A stretch of 14,302 bases of DNA from JBCDCP01 sp039181495. GTDB taxonomy: Bacteria; Pseudomonadota; Alphaproteobacteria; Rhizobiales; Tepidamorphaceae. Below the pieces are notes generated by a model. That model made no database searches. It was given only the letters and a program-made list of their open reading frames with translations, and was not told the DNA's origin. Location: assembly GCA_039181495.1 (NCBI GenBank), contig JBCDCP010000078.1, positions 1-14,302 of the forward strand, given 5' to 3'. The position numbers and the translations under genes are program-made. Each line of letters begins with the position of its first letter. Position 1 is the stretch's first letter. This document shows, in pieces, positions 6,548 through 13,574 of this stretch.

Positions 6548-7171
6548 TCAGGTCTGCAACTGCGTGGCTAGAGCCGTCTGCACGCTCTTGCGCTCTTCCA
6601 TCCGCGTTCGGTGGTCGTGAATCTTCGGGAACATCTCTGGATCGACGCCGTCGCCTTCGAGCCAGCGAGCGATCGTAAAGAGATATGGGTCAGCTATCGT
6701 AAAGGCCTCGCCCATTACCCACGGCCCTTGAAAGACCTCGTCTTCAAGATATTGAAACGCGGCGGCCATGGATCTGGGTACATAGGACGTCATGGCCTGT
6801 TTGGCGCTATCATCGTCGGTCCAGCGATGGCCGCGCATCTTGTGGGCATGGGCGACATGCGCCGTCGAACACAGATACGCACAAACCGACTGAACTTCGG
6901 CAAAGGCGAACAGATCCTGCACCGGTGCAAGACCGGAGTCAGGCCAGCTCTGGGCGATCCAGGCCAAGATCGCAGGGGTCTCGGTTAGGATCCCTCGTTC
7001 TGTCACCAGCGCCGGCACCCTGCCCTTGGGATTGATCTTCAGATAGCTGGCACCCTGCTGCTCGGTGCTCTGAAAATCGAGCCGGATCGGTTCGTAATCA
7101 GCACCAACCTCCTCCAGCGCAATCAGACTTGCGAGCGCGATGGTATTGGGTGCGTAGAAAAGCTTCAGCAT
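6548..7171 (-). CDS. Glutathione S-transferase-like protein
   Basis: This 207-aa protein has an N-terminal thioredoxin-fold domain (about 1-80: MLKLFYAPNTIALASLIALE, LKINPKGRVPALV with the cis-Pro, LTETPAILAWIA) and an all-helical C-terminal domain (about 87-205). The latter carries the conserved late motif FTIADPYLFTIARWL (N-capping box and hydrophobic staple region of GSTs). GSTs conjugate or use glutathione in detoxification or isomerisation. The segment that usually reads ES for gamma-glutamyl binding is ET here, and the N-terminal catalytic residue is not obvious, so the substrate is unknown. The start overlaps the stop of the upstream gene (CCATGCTGA, 7-base overlap), with AAGGA 8 bases before the ATG. 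It is therefore the last cistron of the guaB run. Confidence 0.88.
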   Translation of the reverse strand: MLKLFYAPNTIALASLIALEEVGADYEPIRLDFQSTEQQGASYLKINPKGRVPALVTERGILTETPAILAWIAQSWPDSGLAPVQDLFAFAEVQSVCAYLCSTAHVAHAHKMRGHRWTDDDSAKQAMTSYVPRSMAAAFQYLEDEVFQGPWVMGEAFTIADPYLFTIARWLEGDGVDPEMFPKIHDHRTRMEERKSVQTALATQLQT

Positions 7172-8163
7172 GGTCTTGATCCTTGGTTGGGCAACGGCAG
7201 GCGGGCCGGGTCGTCAATGCGCCAGAATCGAAGTGCCCCCGACTTCTCCAGACTGCGATAGGCGGGAGAGCTCTTGCGATCAAGGAATGGCGGCGGTTCG
7301 GACGTTTCCTGAAAGCAGAACCGGCGTGGCAACTGGCTGTAGAGCGAACGCGGCGGTGCGGTGCCATGGATCCGTTTCAGGCGCTGTCCGCAATCAGCTG
7401 TGTGCATCCATACATGGCTGACCGCAAGCTCCTCCCAGAGAAACCAGAGCACGGCAGTCAATATGGCCTCATCCCAGGTCGGAATATGGCGGTTGAGCAC
7501 ATCGCGAACATAGGTTTCCAGATCGTCCGGGCTGATGCGGCGACCGCGATAGGTGGTTTCGGCGGCCGCGCGCTGTGCTTCCGGATCTGCCGCCAGTGCC
7601 GCCATTTGTTCACGCGCATGCAGCGCCAGACGGACCCAGTCGGTCTGTACTTCCTCGATCAAAGCGGTCCCGTCATTGAGATTGATGTCGAGCCGGGCCC
7701 AGGCAAGCGTATGGAAGCCGCGCCGCGTTGGATGTCCGTGCAGATCGAACGGTCGGTAGTCGGGGTCATGGCTGATCAGGTCGCGATAGCGCGAGTCATG
7801 CGCGTTGGAGAAGTTCAGTTGCAGGACGAGATTGGAACCCCGACGGGAGGTCTGGTTCCACACGAATGGCTGATCATCCCCCCAGATGCCGAGTGTCAGC
7901 CGATAACAGAGCGGATCGGTCGGCCAGAGCATGGCCAACTCATCTGATGTGATGTGTCCTGCACCGGCAGATGCCACCACGGTCTTTATCGCTGGACGTG
8001 ACAACAACCGGGAATACGGACCGGCCTTGATGGTGGCGATAGAGCCGTTGTCCTGCACCGCGTGCTCGAGCAGATAGGCGGCGTAACGGTCGCGATGATA
8101 CCAGAACAGCGTGCGGTCTTTCGGCAGGCAGGCGATGATCTCGGTTGCGTCCGCTGTTTCCAT
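7165..8163 (-). CDS. Unrecognised 332-aa protein with EEVQTDW motif, related to a phage polyvalent-protein module
   Basis: I cannot assign a named function. No signal peptide or membrane helix is seen. Visible blocks, numbered from ATG 8163: LFWYHRDRYAAYLL (19-32); a central stretch FHTLAWARLDIN then IEEVQTDWVR (169-178); WDEAILTAVLWFLWEEL (230-246); HTADCGQRLKRI (254-265); LYSQLPRRFCF (274-284); and a C-terminal RFWRIDDP. The order (LA..R, IEEiQSDW, W.E..L..L, later TxG/AxxxxR, LY..LP) resembles a domain I recall from very large phage polyvalent proteins. This is from memory, not a search. The start is uncertain: ATG 8163 lies 13 bases after the methyltransferase stop with a weak GGGA; ATG 8214 would overlap that gene by 38 bases and has no ribosome-binding site. 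It is coupled to the GST-like gene downstream. Confidence 0.7.
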   Translation of the reverse strand: METADATEIIACLPKDRTLFWYHRDRYAAYLLEHAVQDNGSIATIKAGPYSRLLSRPAIKTVVASAGAGHITSDELAMLWPTDPLCYRLTLGIWGDDQPFVWNQTSRRGSNLVLQLNFSNAHDSRYRDLISHDPDYRPFDLHGHPTRRGFHTLAWARLDINLNDGTALIEEVQTDWVRLALHAREQMAALAADPEAQRAAAETTYRGRRISPDDLETYVRDVLNRHIPTWDEAILTAVLWFLWEELAVSHVWMHTADCGQRLKRIHGTAPPRSLYSQLPRRFCFQETSEPPPFLDRKSSPAYRSLEKSGALRFWRIDDPARLPLPNQGSRPC

Positions 8164-8176
8164 ACCGGTTCCCGGT

Positions 8177-9499
8177 TTAACCACGGCGGCGCAATGCAGA
8201 CACGTAGAATCCATCTGTGCCGGTTTTCAGCGGTGTCATGGTCAGCCCATGGGCGCATAGGTGCACCGACTCCAGAAAGGCCGGCCCGTCGGCAGCGCCC
8301 AGCGTGGCGGCGACAACATCTTCGACTGGTAGGATTGAGAACTGGCTGTGATCCTGCAGGAACGTTTCAATCCGACGATCATTCTCCGCAGGCATTATCG
8401 AGCACGTGGCGTAGACGATCCGTCCGCCAGGTTTAACCAGGGGCGCGGCGGCACGGAGGATCGTGTCCTGCTCTTGCTGGCGTTTGGCCAGACTTTCCGG
8501 GCTCAGGCGCCATTTCGCGTCGGGCCTGCGTCGCCAGACCCCGCTTCCGGTGCAGGGCGCATCGACAAACACCAGATCGAGCTTGCCGATAAGGCCGGAG
8601 AGGTCTTCGGACAGCCCAGCTTTCGGCGCATGCACCTGGATGTTGCGCGCGCCGGCGCGCTTGATGCGGTCAAAGATTGGAGCGAGACGATTGCGGTCCG
8701 CATCATAGGCGTGGATCTGACCACGATTGCCCATCAGTGCGGCTAAAGCCAGCGCCTTGCCACCGCCACCGGTGCACACGTCGCCGACCTGCATGGCGCC
8801 GGTTGCGCCGGACAGGATCGCGGCCAGTTGCGAGGCTGCATCCTGGATTTCAACATGACCGCGTTGGTACGCCGCTTCGGCAGCGATGTTGGGCAGCCTT
8901 TGCGGACCCTGCCCGGCCGGAATTCGCAATCCTGTTGGCAGCAAGGGAACGGGCTGTGGCGAATAGCGAGCCAGTGCCTTAACCGCTTTTTCGTGACTGG
9001 CCCTGAGCAGGTTGACCCGTAGATCGAGCGGCGCACGTCTCGACAGTGCGGCCCCCTCCTCCGACGCAGCGTTACCGAATAATCCGGAGAACTCGGCCTG
9101 GAGCCACTCGGGATAATCGCCGCGCACCCAGTCCGGTGCATCCGCTAATCCGTCAACAGCAATGTTCGTCAAACGCACCTGTTCGTCATCTGACAGCTGA
9201 TCGGGCGCGTGGGCATCGGCTTCAATCGCGGCATTGATCTCGGCAACGTCGCTGACCCAGCCACGCCTGAACGCGCTCAGGGCCAGAGCGCGAGGTGAAT
9301 CATTGCCCATGGACCAGGCGGAGGATGCACGCCAACGCAGCGCGTCATAGACGAGATTGCCGATTGCCGCGCGATCGCCCGATCCGGCAAACCGGTGCGA
9401 CAGGCCCCAGTCGCGCAACGCATCAGCAGCAGGCCGCCGACGCGTCTCGATGTCCGCAAGTACTTCAATCGCGGCAGCTAGCCGTCCACCCGGCCGCAT
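8177..9499 (-). CDS. RsmB/NOP-family rRNA m5C methyltransferase
   Basis: This 440-aa protein has an N-terminal NusB-like helical region (about 5-140), then a Rossmann SAM-methyltransferase domain. Motif I is VGDVCTGGGGKAL (238-250). The two catalytic cysteines of m5C enzymes are Cys316 in DAPCTGSG (motif IV) and Cys366 in YATCSIMPAEN (motif VI). VWRRRPDAKWRL after motif IV is typical of the family. It transfers methyl from SAM to C5 of cytosine in RNA; E. coli RsmB acts on 16S C967. Alphaproteobacteria often carry two RsmB/NOP paralogues, so the exact target is not certain. Start ATG 9499 has AGGTGG upstream, and only 14 bases separate it from the guaB stop, so it is co-transcribed with guaB. 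Confidence 0.92.
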   Translation of the reverse strand: MRPGGRLAAAIEVLADIETRRRPAADALRDWGLSHRFAGSGDRAAIGNLVYDALRWRASSAWSMGNDSPRALALSAFRRGWVSDVAEINAAIEADAHAPDQLSDDEQVRLTNIAVDGLADAPDWVRGDYPEWLQAEFSGLFGNAASEEGAALSRRAPLDLRVNLLRASHEKAVKALARYSPQPVPLLPTGLRIPAGQGPQRLPNIAAEAAYQRGHVEIQDAASQLAAILSGATGAMQVGDVCTGGGGKALALAALMGNRGQIHAYDADRNRLAPIFDRIKRAGARNIQVHAPKAGLSEDLSGLIGKLDLVFVDAPCTGSGVWRRRPDAKWRLSPESLAKRQQEQDTILRAAAPLVKPGGRIVYATCSIMPAENDRRIETFLQDHSQFSILPVEDVVAATLGAADGPAFLESVHLCAHGLTMTPLKTGTDGFYVSALRRRG

Positions 9500-9513
9500 C
9501 GCCCACCTGCCGG

Positions 9514-11022
9514 TTAGATATTGGAAGGATAGTTCGGGCTTTCCCGCGTGATCGTCACGTCGTGAGCGTGGCTTTCGCGCAGGCTGGCCGAAGAAATCCG
9601 GACGAACTCGGCCCGTTCATGCAGGTCCGGCACCGTCGGCGCGCCGACATAGCCCATCGCTGCTCGCAATCCGCCTACCAGTTGATGCAGCACACCTGCG
9701 ACCGGGCCCTTATAGGGTACCTGCCCTTCGATACCCTCGGGAACCAGTTTGAGCTGATCGCTGACCTCGGCCTGGAAGTAGCGGTCCGCTGAGCCGCGCG
9801 CCATGGCGCCCACCGAGCCCATGCCGCGATAGGATTTGTAGGATCGGCCTTGATACAAATAGACCTCGCCTGGGCTTTCATCGGTGCCGGCGAGCAATGA
9901 GCCGATCATGGCCGAACTGGCGCCGGCGGCAATCGCCTTGGCGAGATCACCGGAATATTTGATGCCGCCATCAGCAATAACAGGTGTAGCGCTGTCGGCA
10001 GCGGCCTTCACTGCATCAGAAATCGCCGTCAGTTGCGGCACACCCACGCCTGCAACGATGCGGGTCGTGCAGATCGATCCCGGTCCGATGCCAACCTTGA
10101 TTGCGTCAGCTCCCGCATCAATCAGTGCGCGTGCGCCATCATAGGTTGCGACATTGCCGGCAATGACCTGAATCTGGTTCGAAAGCCGTTTGATGCGCGA
10201 TACGCTGTCGAGCACCTTTTGGGAGTGGCCATGCGCGGTGTCGACGACGATGACGTCGCATTCGGCGTCCATCAATCGTTCGGTGCGGGAAAATCCGTCT
10301 TCGCCCACCGTGGTCGCAGCAGCCACGCGCAACCGACCCTGCTCGTCCTTGCAGGCATTGGGATTGAGTTGTGCCTTCTCGATGTCCTTCACCGTGATCA
10401 AGCCGATGCACCGGAAGTCGGGATCAACCACCAGCAGCTTCTCTATCCGATGCTGGTGCAACAGCCGCTGTGCCTCATCCTGGCTGACGTTCTCGCGGAC
10501 AGTGACGAGATCCTTGGTCATCAAGGCCGATACCGGCGTTGCGGGATCGCTGGCAAAACGCACATCGCGGTTTGTCAGAATGCCGACCAATCTTGTCTGC
10601 TGGCCTTTGCCGTCGCGCTCAACCACCGGGATCCCGGAAATGGTATGCAGCTGCATCAGCGCATGGGCGTCGGCCAGGGTCTGCTCAGGCGTGATGGTGA
10701 CCGGATTGACCACCATGCCGCTCTCGAACTTCTTGACCTGACGCACCGCCTCGGCCTGCTGGTCGATCTCAAGGTTGCGGTGAATGGTCCCAATGCCGCC
10801 GGCCTGCGCCATGGCAATGGCAAGCCGCGCCTCGGTCACGGTATCCATGGCCGACGAGATGATCGGGATGCCTAGCCGGATCGACCTGGTGAGCTGGGTC
10901 GCGGTGTTGACCTCGCCCGGCATGACTTCGGACCGTCCCGGCTTGAGAAGGACGTCATCGAAGGTCAGCGCTGACTGGCCGAATGGCTGGTCGTGTTGAT
11001 CTTGGCCGTTGGGCTCGGACAT
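9514..11022 (-). CDS. guaB: IMP dehydrogenase
   Basis: This 502-aa enzyme oxidises IMP to XMP with NAD+, the committed and rate-limiting step to guanine nucleotides; GuaA, encoded about 4 kb away, completes the path. The N-terminal barrel start is ALTFDDVLLKPG, with SSAMDTVTEARLAIAMAQAGG following. Two CBS domains lie at about 103-219 (they bind adenine/guanine nucleotides and set allostery). The catalytic loop GIGPGSICTTR holds Cys318. Phosphate-binding DGGIKYSGDLAKA and the flap SYRGMGSVGAM complete the active site. Start ATG 11022 has GGAG 8 bases upstream; a GTG at 11049 in frame lies before that site and would add nine unrelated residues. It heads the run guaB, methyltransferase, EEVQTDW protein, GST-like. 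A candidate promoter bracketed by an inverted repeat lies upstream. Confidence 0.97.
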   Translation of the reverse strand: MSEPNGQDQHDQPFGQSALTFDDVLLKPGRSEVMPGEVNTATQLTRSIRLGIPIISSAMDTVTEARLAIAMAQAGGIGTIHRNLEIDQQAEAVRQVKKFESGMVVNPVTITPEQTLADAHALMQLHTISGIPVVERDGKGQQTRLVGILTNRDVRFASDPATPVSALMTKDLVTVRENVSQDEAQRLLHQHRIEKLLVVDPDFRCIGLITVKDIEKAQLNPNACKDEQGRLRVAAATTVGEDGFSRTERLMDAECDVIVVDTAHGHSQKVLDSVSRIKRLSNQIQVIAGNVATYDGARALIDAGADAIKVGIGPGSICTTRIVAGVGVPQLTAISDAVKAAADSATPVIADGGIKYSGDLAKAIAAGASSAMIGSLLAGTDESPGEVYLYQGRSYKSYRGMGSVGAMARGSADRYFQAEVSDQLKLVPEGIEGQVPYKGPVAGVLHQLVGGLRAAMGYVGAPTVPDLHERAEFVRISSASLRESHAHDVTITRESPNYPSNI

Positions 11023-11051
11023 CGAATCGGCTCCGGGAATGCAGCGCACAA

Positions 11052-11099
11052 TTGGCAGGGTCTACCACCGGCATGTGGCAACGCAAAGTCACCTGCCAA
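11052..11099. repeat. 8-bp inverted repeat bracketing the predicted guaB promoter
   Basis: TTGGCAGG (11052-11059) and CCTGCCAA (11092-11099) are perfect reverse complements with centres 40 bp apart. The candidate -35 and -10 of guaB fall between them. Inside is a smaller CCAC/GTGG pair (11065-11068, 11075-11078). No T-run follows on the minus strand, so it is not the rlmE terminator. An operator with two half-sites, or a structured leader, are the likely readings. Confidence 0.4.
11059..11086 (-). promoter_or_regulatory. Candidate guaB promoter
   Basis: On the minus strand TTGCGTT (11086-11080), a 13-base spacer and GGTAGACC (11066-11059) fit TTGaCgS N10-14 GCtaNaWC in spacing and partly in sequence. 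Transcription would start near 11053, leaving a leader of about 30 bases. The 100-bp gap between rlmE and guaB, the longest break in this minus-strand run, supports an independent promoter here. Confidence 0.35.
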
Positions 11100-11122
11100 G
11101 GCAACGGAGCCATGCGCCATGC

Positions 11123-11857
11123 TCAGGGTTCCGATTGGTCGTTACGGAATCCGCTCGCCAGAACATAGAGCTCGACGGATTCCTTGCGGCTGGCTGGTGG
11201 CTTGATGTGCTTCACCTTGTCAAACCGTTGCCGCATCTGCTGCAAGAGCTGGGACTCGGTGCCACCACGAAACACCTTGGAGAGAAAGGCGCCACCCGGC
11301 TTGAGGACGGCGAGCGCAAAGTCGTAGCCAGCCTCGAACAGAGCCATGGTCCGCAAATGGTCGGTCTGTCGGTGGCCTGTCGTGGGCGCTGCCATGTCTG
11401 ACAGAACCACATCCACAGGTCCGCCAAGGGCGTGCTCGATCTTCTCCGGAGCATCGGGATCGAGGAAATCGAGCTTGAGGACCTGCGCTCCAGGAACGGG
11501 TTCCATGTCGAGCAGATCGACGGCAACGACCTTTCCCTGAGGGCCGACGCGTTCAACAGCCACTTGCGTCCATCCGCCCGGTGCTGCGCCGAGATCAAGC
11601 ACGCGTGCGCCCGATGACAGGATGCCTTCCCTGTCATCGATCTCGATGAGCTTGAAGGCCGCCCGGCTGCGAAAGCCCTGACGCCTGGCTTCTTCCACGT
11701 AGGGATCGTTCAACTGGCGTTGCAGCCAGCGGGTCGACTGGACCGAGCGTTTGCGTGCTGTCTTGACCTTGGTCTTGAGACCCGCGCGGCCGCTACGAAG
11801 CCCACTGCTACCCTTGCCGCCCCGGCCACTGCCAGATCCCTTGCGCCCCTCCGCCAT
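11123..11857 (-). CDS. rlmE: 23S rRNA 2'-O-methyltransferase RlmE (FtsJ/RrmJ)
   Basis: This 244-aa protein has a basic, Gly/Ser-rich N-terminal extension (about 1-38) and then a complete FtsJ domain. STRWLQRQLNDPYVEEARRQ and FRSRAAFKL match the family start, and VLDLGAAPGGWTQVA (87-101) is the SAM-binding motif. The K-D-K-E catalytic tetrad appears intact: Lys69, Asp154 (LSDMAAP), Lys194 (FLSKVF) and Glu229 (VELYVLA). RlmE methylates the 2'-O of U2552 in the 23S A-loop late in 50S assembly. It is about 35 residues longer than E. coli RlmE (209 aa) because of the basic tail. Start ATG 11857 shares one base with the upstream Ppx/GppA stop (TAATG), so the two are translationally coupled. Upstream in-frame codons lie within the Ppx/GppA gene and are rejected. 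Confidence 0.95.
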   Translation of the reverse strand: MAEGRKGSGSGRGGKGSSGLRSGRAGLKTKVKTARKRSVQSTRWLQRQLNDPYVEEARRQGFRSRAAFKLIEIDDREGILSSGARVLDLGAAPGGWTQVAVERVGPQGKVVAVDLLDMEPVPGAQVLKLDFLDPDAPEKIEHALGGPVDVVLSDMAAPTTGHRQTDHLRTMALFEAGYDFALAVLKPGGAFLSKVFRGGTESQLLQQMRQRFDKVKHIKPPASRKESVELYVLASGFRNDQSEP

Positions 11858-13407
11858 TACGGGCTCTGTTGCCCCTTGCCGCGCGACGACGCCCAGACCG
11901 CATCCTCGCGCATCAGTGTCATGAGAATTCCTTCGCGCAGCCCACGATCGGCAACACGGACGCGCGCCCATGGCCAGCGACGGCGAATGGCTTCGAAGAT
12001 CGCACAACCCGAGAGCACCAGATCGGCCCGCTCGCGACCGATGCAGGCATTGGCGGCACGCTCCTCATAGCTCATCGACTGCAAGCGCTGATGGACATTG
12101 CGAATGCTTGCCGGCCCCATCCAGGTGCCATCGACCCGGCGCCGGTCATAGCGTTGCAGCCCAAGGTGAACGCCGGCAATTGTGGTCACCGTACCTGACG
12201 TGCCCAGAAGATGGACGTTGCGGCGGGCATGTTTATCTAGCGCGTCGAGCGCGTCAAATTCCGTCAGCATCTCGGACACATCCTTGACGATGGTCTCAAA
12301 CGTCTCCCGGGACACCTCAACACCGCCATAGCGCTCAGCAATGCCCACCACACCCACCGGCAGCGATGTCCAGCCGATGATGCGCTTTGAAATGGCTGGA
12401 TCAGTATGGCCGTTGCGTTTGCGGATCTCGAGAATGGCAAGCTCGGTCGAACCGCCGCCAATGTCGAAGACCACGACGCCGGTCGCGCGCGGATCAATCA
12501 GTGAAGCACATCCTGAAACCGCCAGTTCGGCTTCGGTTTCCCGGGTCACAATCTCCAGGTTGAGCCCCGTTTCTTTTCTCACGCGCTCAAGAAAATGCGC
12601 CCCATTGTCTGCTTTCCGGCATGCCTCCGTGGCGATCAGCCGGTAGCGGTTGACGCCGTTTGAGACGAGCTTGTCACGGCAGGTGCAAAGCGCCTCAAGC
12701 GACCGGTCCATAGCCTCTTCCGAAAGGCGGCCCGAGTGAAACAAGCCCTCGCCGAGGCGAACGATCCGGGAGAAGGCGTCGACCACTTTGAAGGAATGAG
12801 CAGACGGCCGGGCAACCAGAAGCCGGCAATTGTTGGTACCCAGATCAAGCGCCGCATAGATGTTTGGATCGGCACCAGCGCCTTTATGCGGCCTCTTGCG
12901 GTAGTAGGCCGGCCCGCGCGGCACGGGCCCGGTTCTGTCGGTCGCTTTGCCATTGGTTTGGGGCCGATTGCCGCTCGGCTGATTTGGTCTGCTGTCGCGA
13001 CCCGCGTCGTTCGCTCCTTGCGCTGACGTTGCGCGGGCTTCGCCAGCGGATGGGATCTGGTTTTCAGCCACCTTACCGTTACTTGCTGCGCGCCGCCCTC
13101 GCCGACGCCGACGTCTGCGCGACTTGGCCGAGCCTCCCGGGCCCGCCGAGCATGAAGATGGGCCATTTGATGGCGTTTCACTCTGCGCGCCGCCGCCATT
13201 CGCAGAAGCGGCATTCGCGCCCACTGCATCGGCGCTCGCCTTTACCGTTGCGGGAGAAGGGTTCCGGGAGCCGGGCTCTTGCGTCTTCTGCGCTGGGCGC
13301 GCGTCACCGCCGGCGCGACGGCCGCGACGCCGTCTGCGGCGTCGTTTGCTGCGGGGCGCGTGTTGCCCCTCAGCGTTGCGCGGGGGATCACCGGATGAGC
13401 CGGTCAC
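11857..13407 (-). CDS. Ppx/GppA-family phosphatase with arginine-rich N-terminal extension
   Basis: The 516-aa product consists of a long low-complexity N-terminus (about 1-178) and a short-form Ppx/GppA domain (about 180-500). ASKHA motifs are present: phosphate-1 ALDLGTNNCRLL (186-197), RETEAEL with the likely catalytic Glu, phosphate-2 FDIGGGSTEL (314-323), GTSGT (402-406), and the C-terminal ADRGLREG (486-493). Such enzymes release phosphate from polyphosphate (Ppx) or convert pppGpp to ppGpp (GppA); sequence alone does not separate them. The tail carries two near-identical modules, KRRRRRRRGRR (21-31) and SRRRRRRRGRR (96-106), embedded in Gly/Ser/Asn/Pro-rich sequence. The start is GTG 13407 with GGAG 9 bases upstream; a TTG at 13422 overlaps that ribosome-binding site. 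It is coupled to rlmE by TAATG. The domain call is firm, the exact substrate is not. Confidence 0.9.
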   Translation of the reverse strand: MTGSSGDPPRNAEGQHAPRSKRRRRRRRGRRAGGDARPAQKTQEPGSRNPSPATVKASADAVGANAASANGGGAQSETPSNGPSSCSAGPGGSAKSRRRRRRRGRRAASNGKVAENQIPSAGEARATSAQGANDAGRDSRPNQPSGNRPQTNGKATDRTGPVPRGPAYYRKRPHKGAGADPNIYAALDLGTNNCRLLVARPSAHSFKVVDAFSRIVRLGEGLFHSGRLSEEAMDRSLEALCTCRDKLVSNGVNRYRLIATEACRKADNGAHFLERVRKETGLNLEIVTRETEAELAVSGCASLIDPRATGVVVFDIGGGSTELAILEIRKRNGHTDPAISKRIIGWTSLPVGVVGIAERYGGVEVSRETFETIVKDVSEMLTEFDALDALDKHARRNVHLLGTSGTVTTIAGVHLGLQRYDRRRVDGTWMGPASIRNVHQRLQSMSYEERAANACIGRERADLVLSGCAIFEAIRRRWPWARVRVADRGLREGILMTLMREDAVWASSRGKGQQSP

Positions 13408-13509
13408 AACCGCGAACTCCAAATCCCAGGGGCCGGTGCACTACGCGAGCGCAGCGTTATGCCGCGCGCTCAGCGCCCCTGCTCCAGCCCGTACCTGCCG
13501 TTGGGACAG

Positions 13510-13537
13510 ATGTTAGCGATATTCGCGTTCGGAGCAA
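13510..13537 (-). promoter_or_regulatory. Candidate promoter of the Ppx/GppA-rlmE pair
   Basis: On the minus strand TTGCTCC (13537-13531), a 13-base spacer and GCTAACAT (13517-13510) fit TTGaCgS N10-14 GCtaNaWC, with GCTA fully matched. The start would be near 13503, giving a leader of about 95 bases. The 167-bp gap after the asparaginase-like gene allows a separate promoter, although read-through from that gene is also possible. Confidence 0.35.
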
Positions 13538-13574
13538 GCACGGTAAAGAGCTCGATCCCAATACGCTGGCGACG

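Noticed and set aside
10033..10875. Plus-strand reading frame (280 codons) inside guaB
   Set aside because: Antisense shadow of guaB; His/Asp/Gly-rich translation with no domain.
11857..12007. An upstream start for rlmE, adding 50 residues
   Set aside because: It lies within the Ppx/GppA gene, gives a non-conserved N-terminus, and the TAATG junction provides a natural start.
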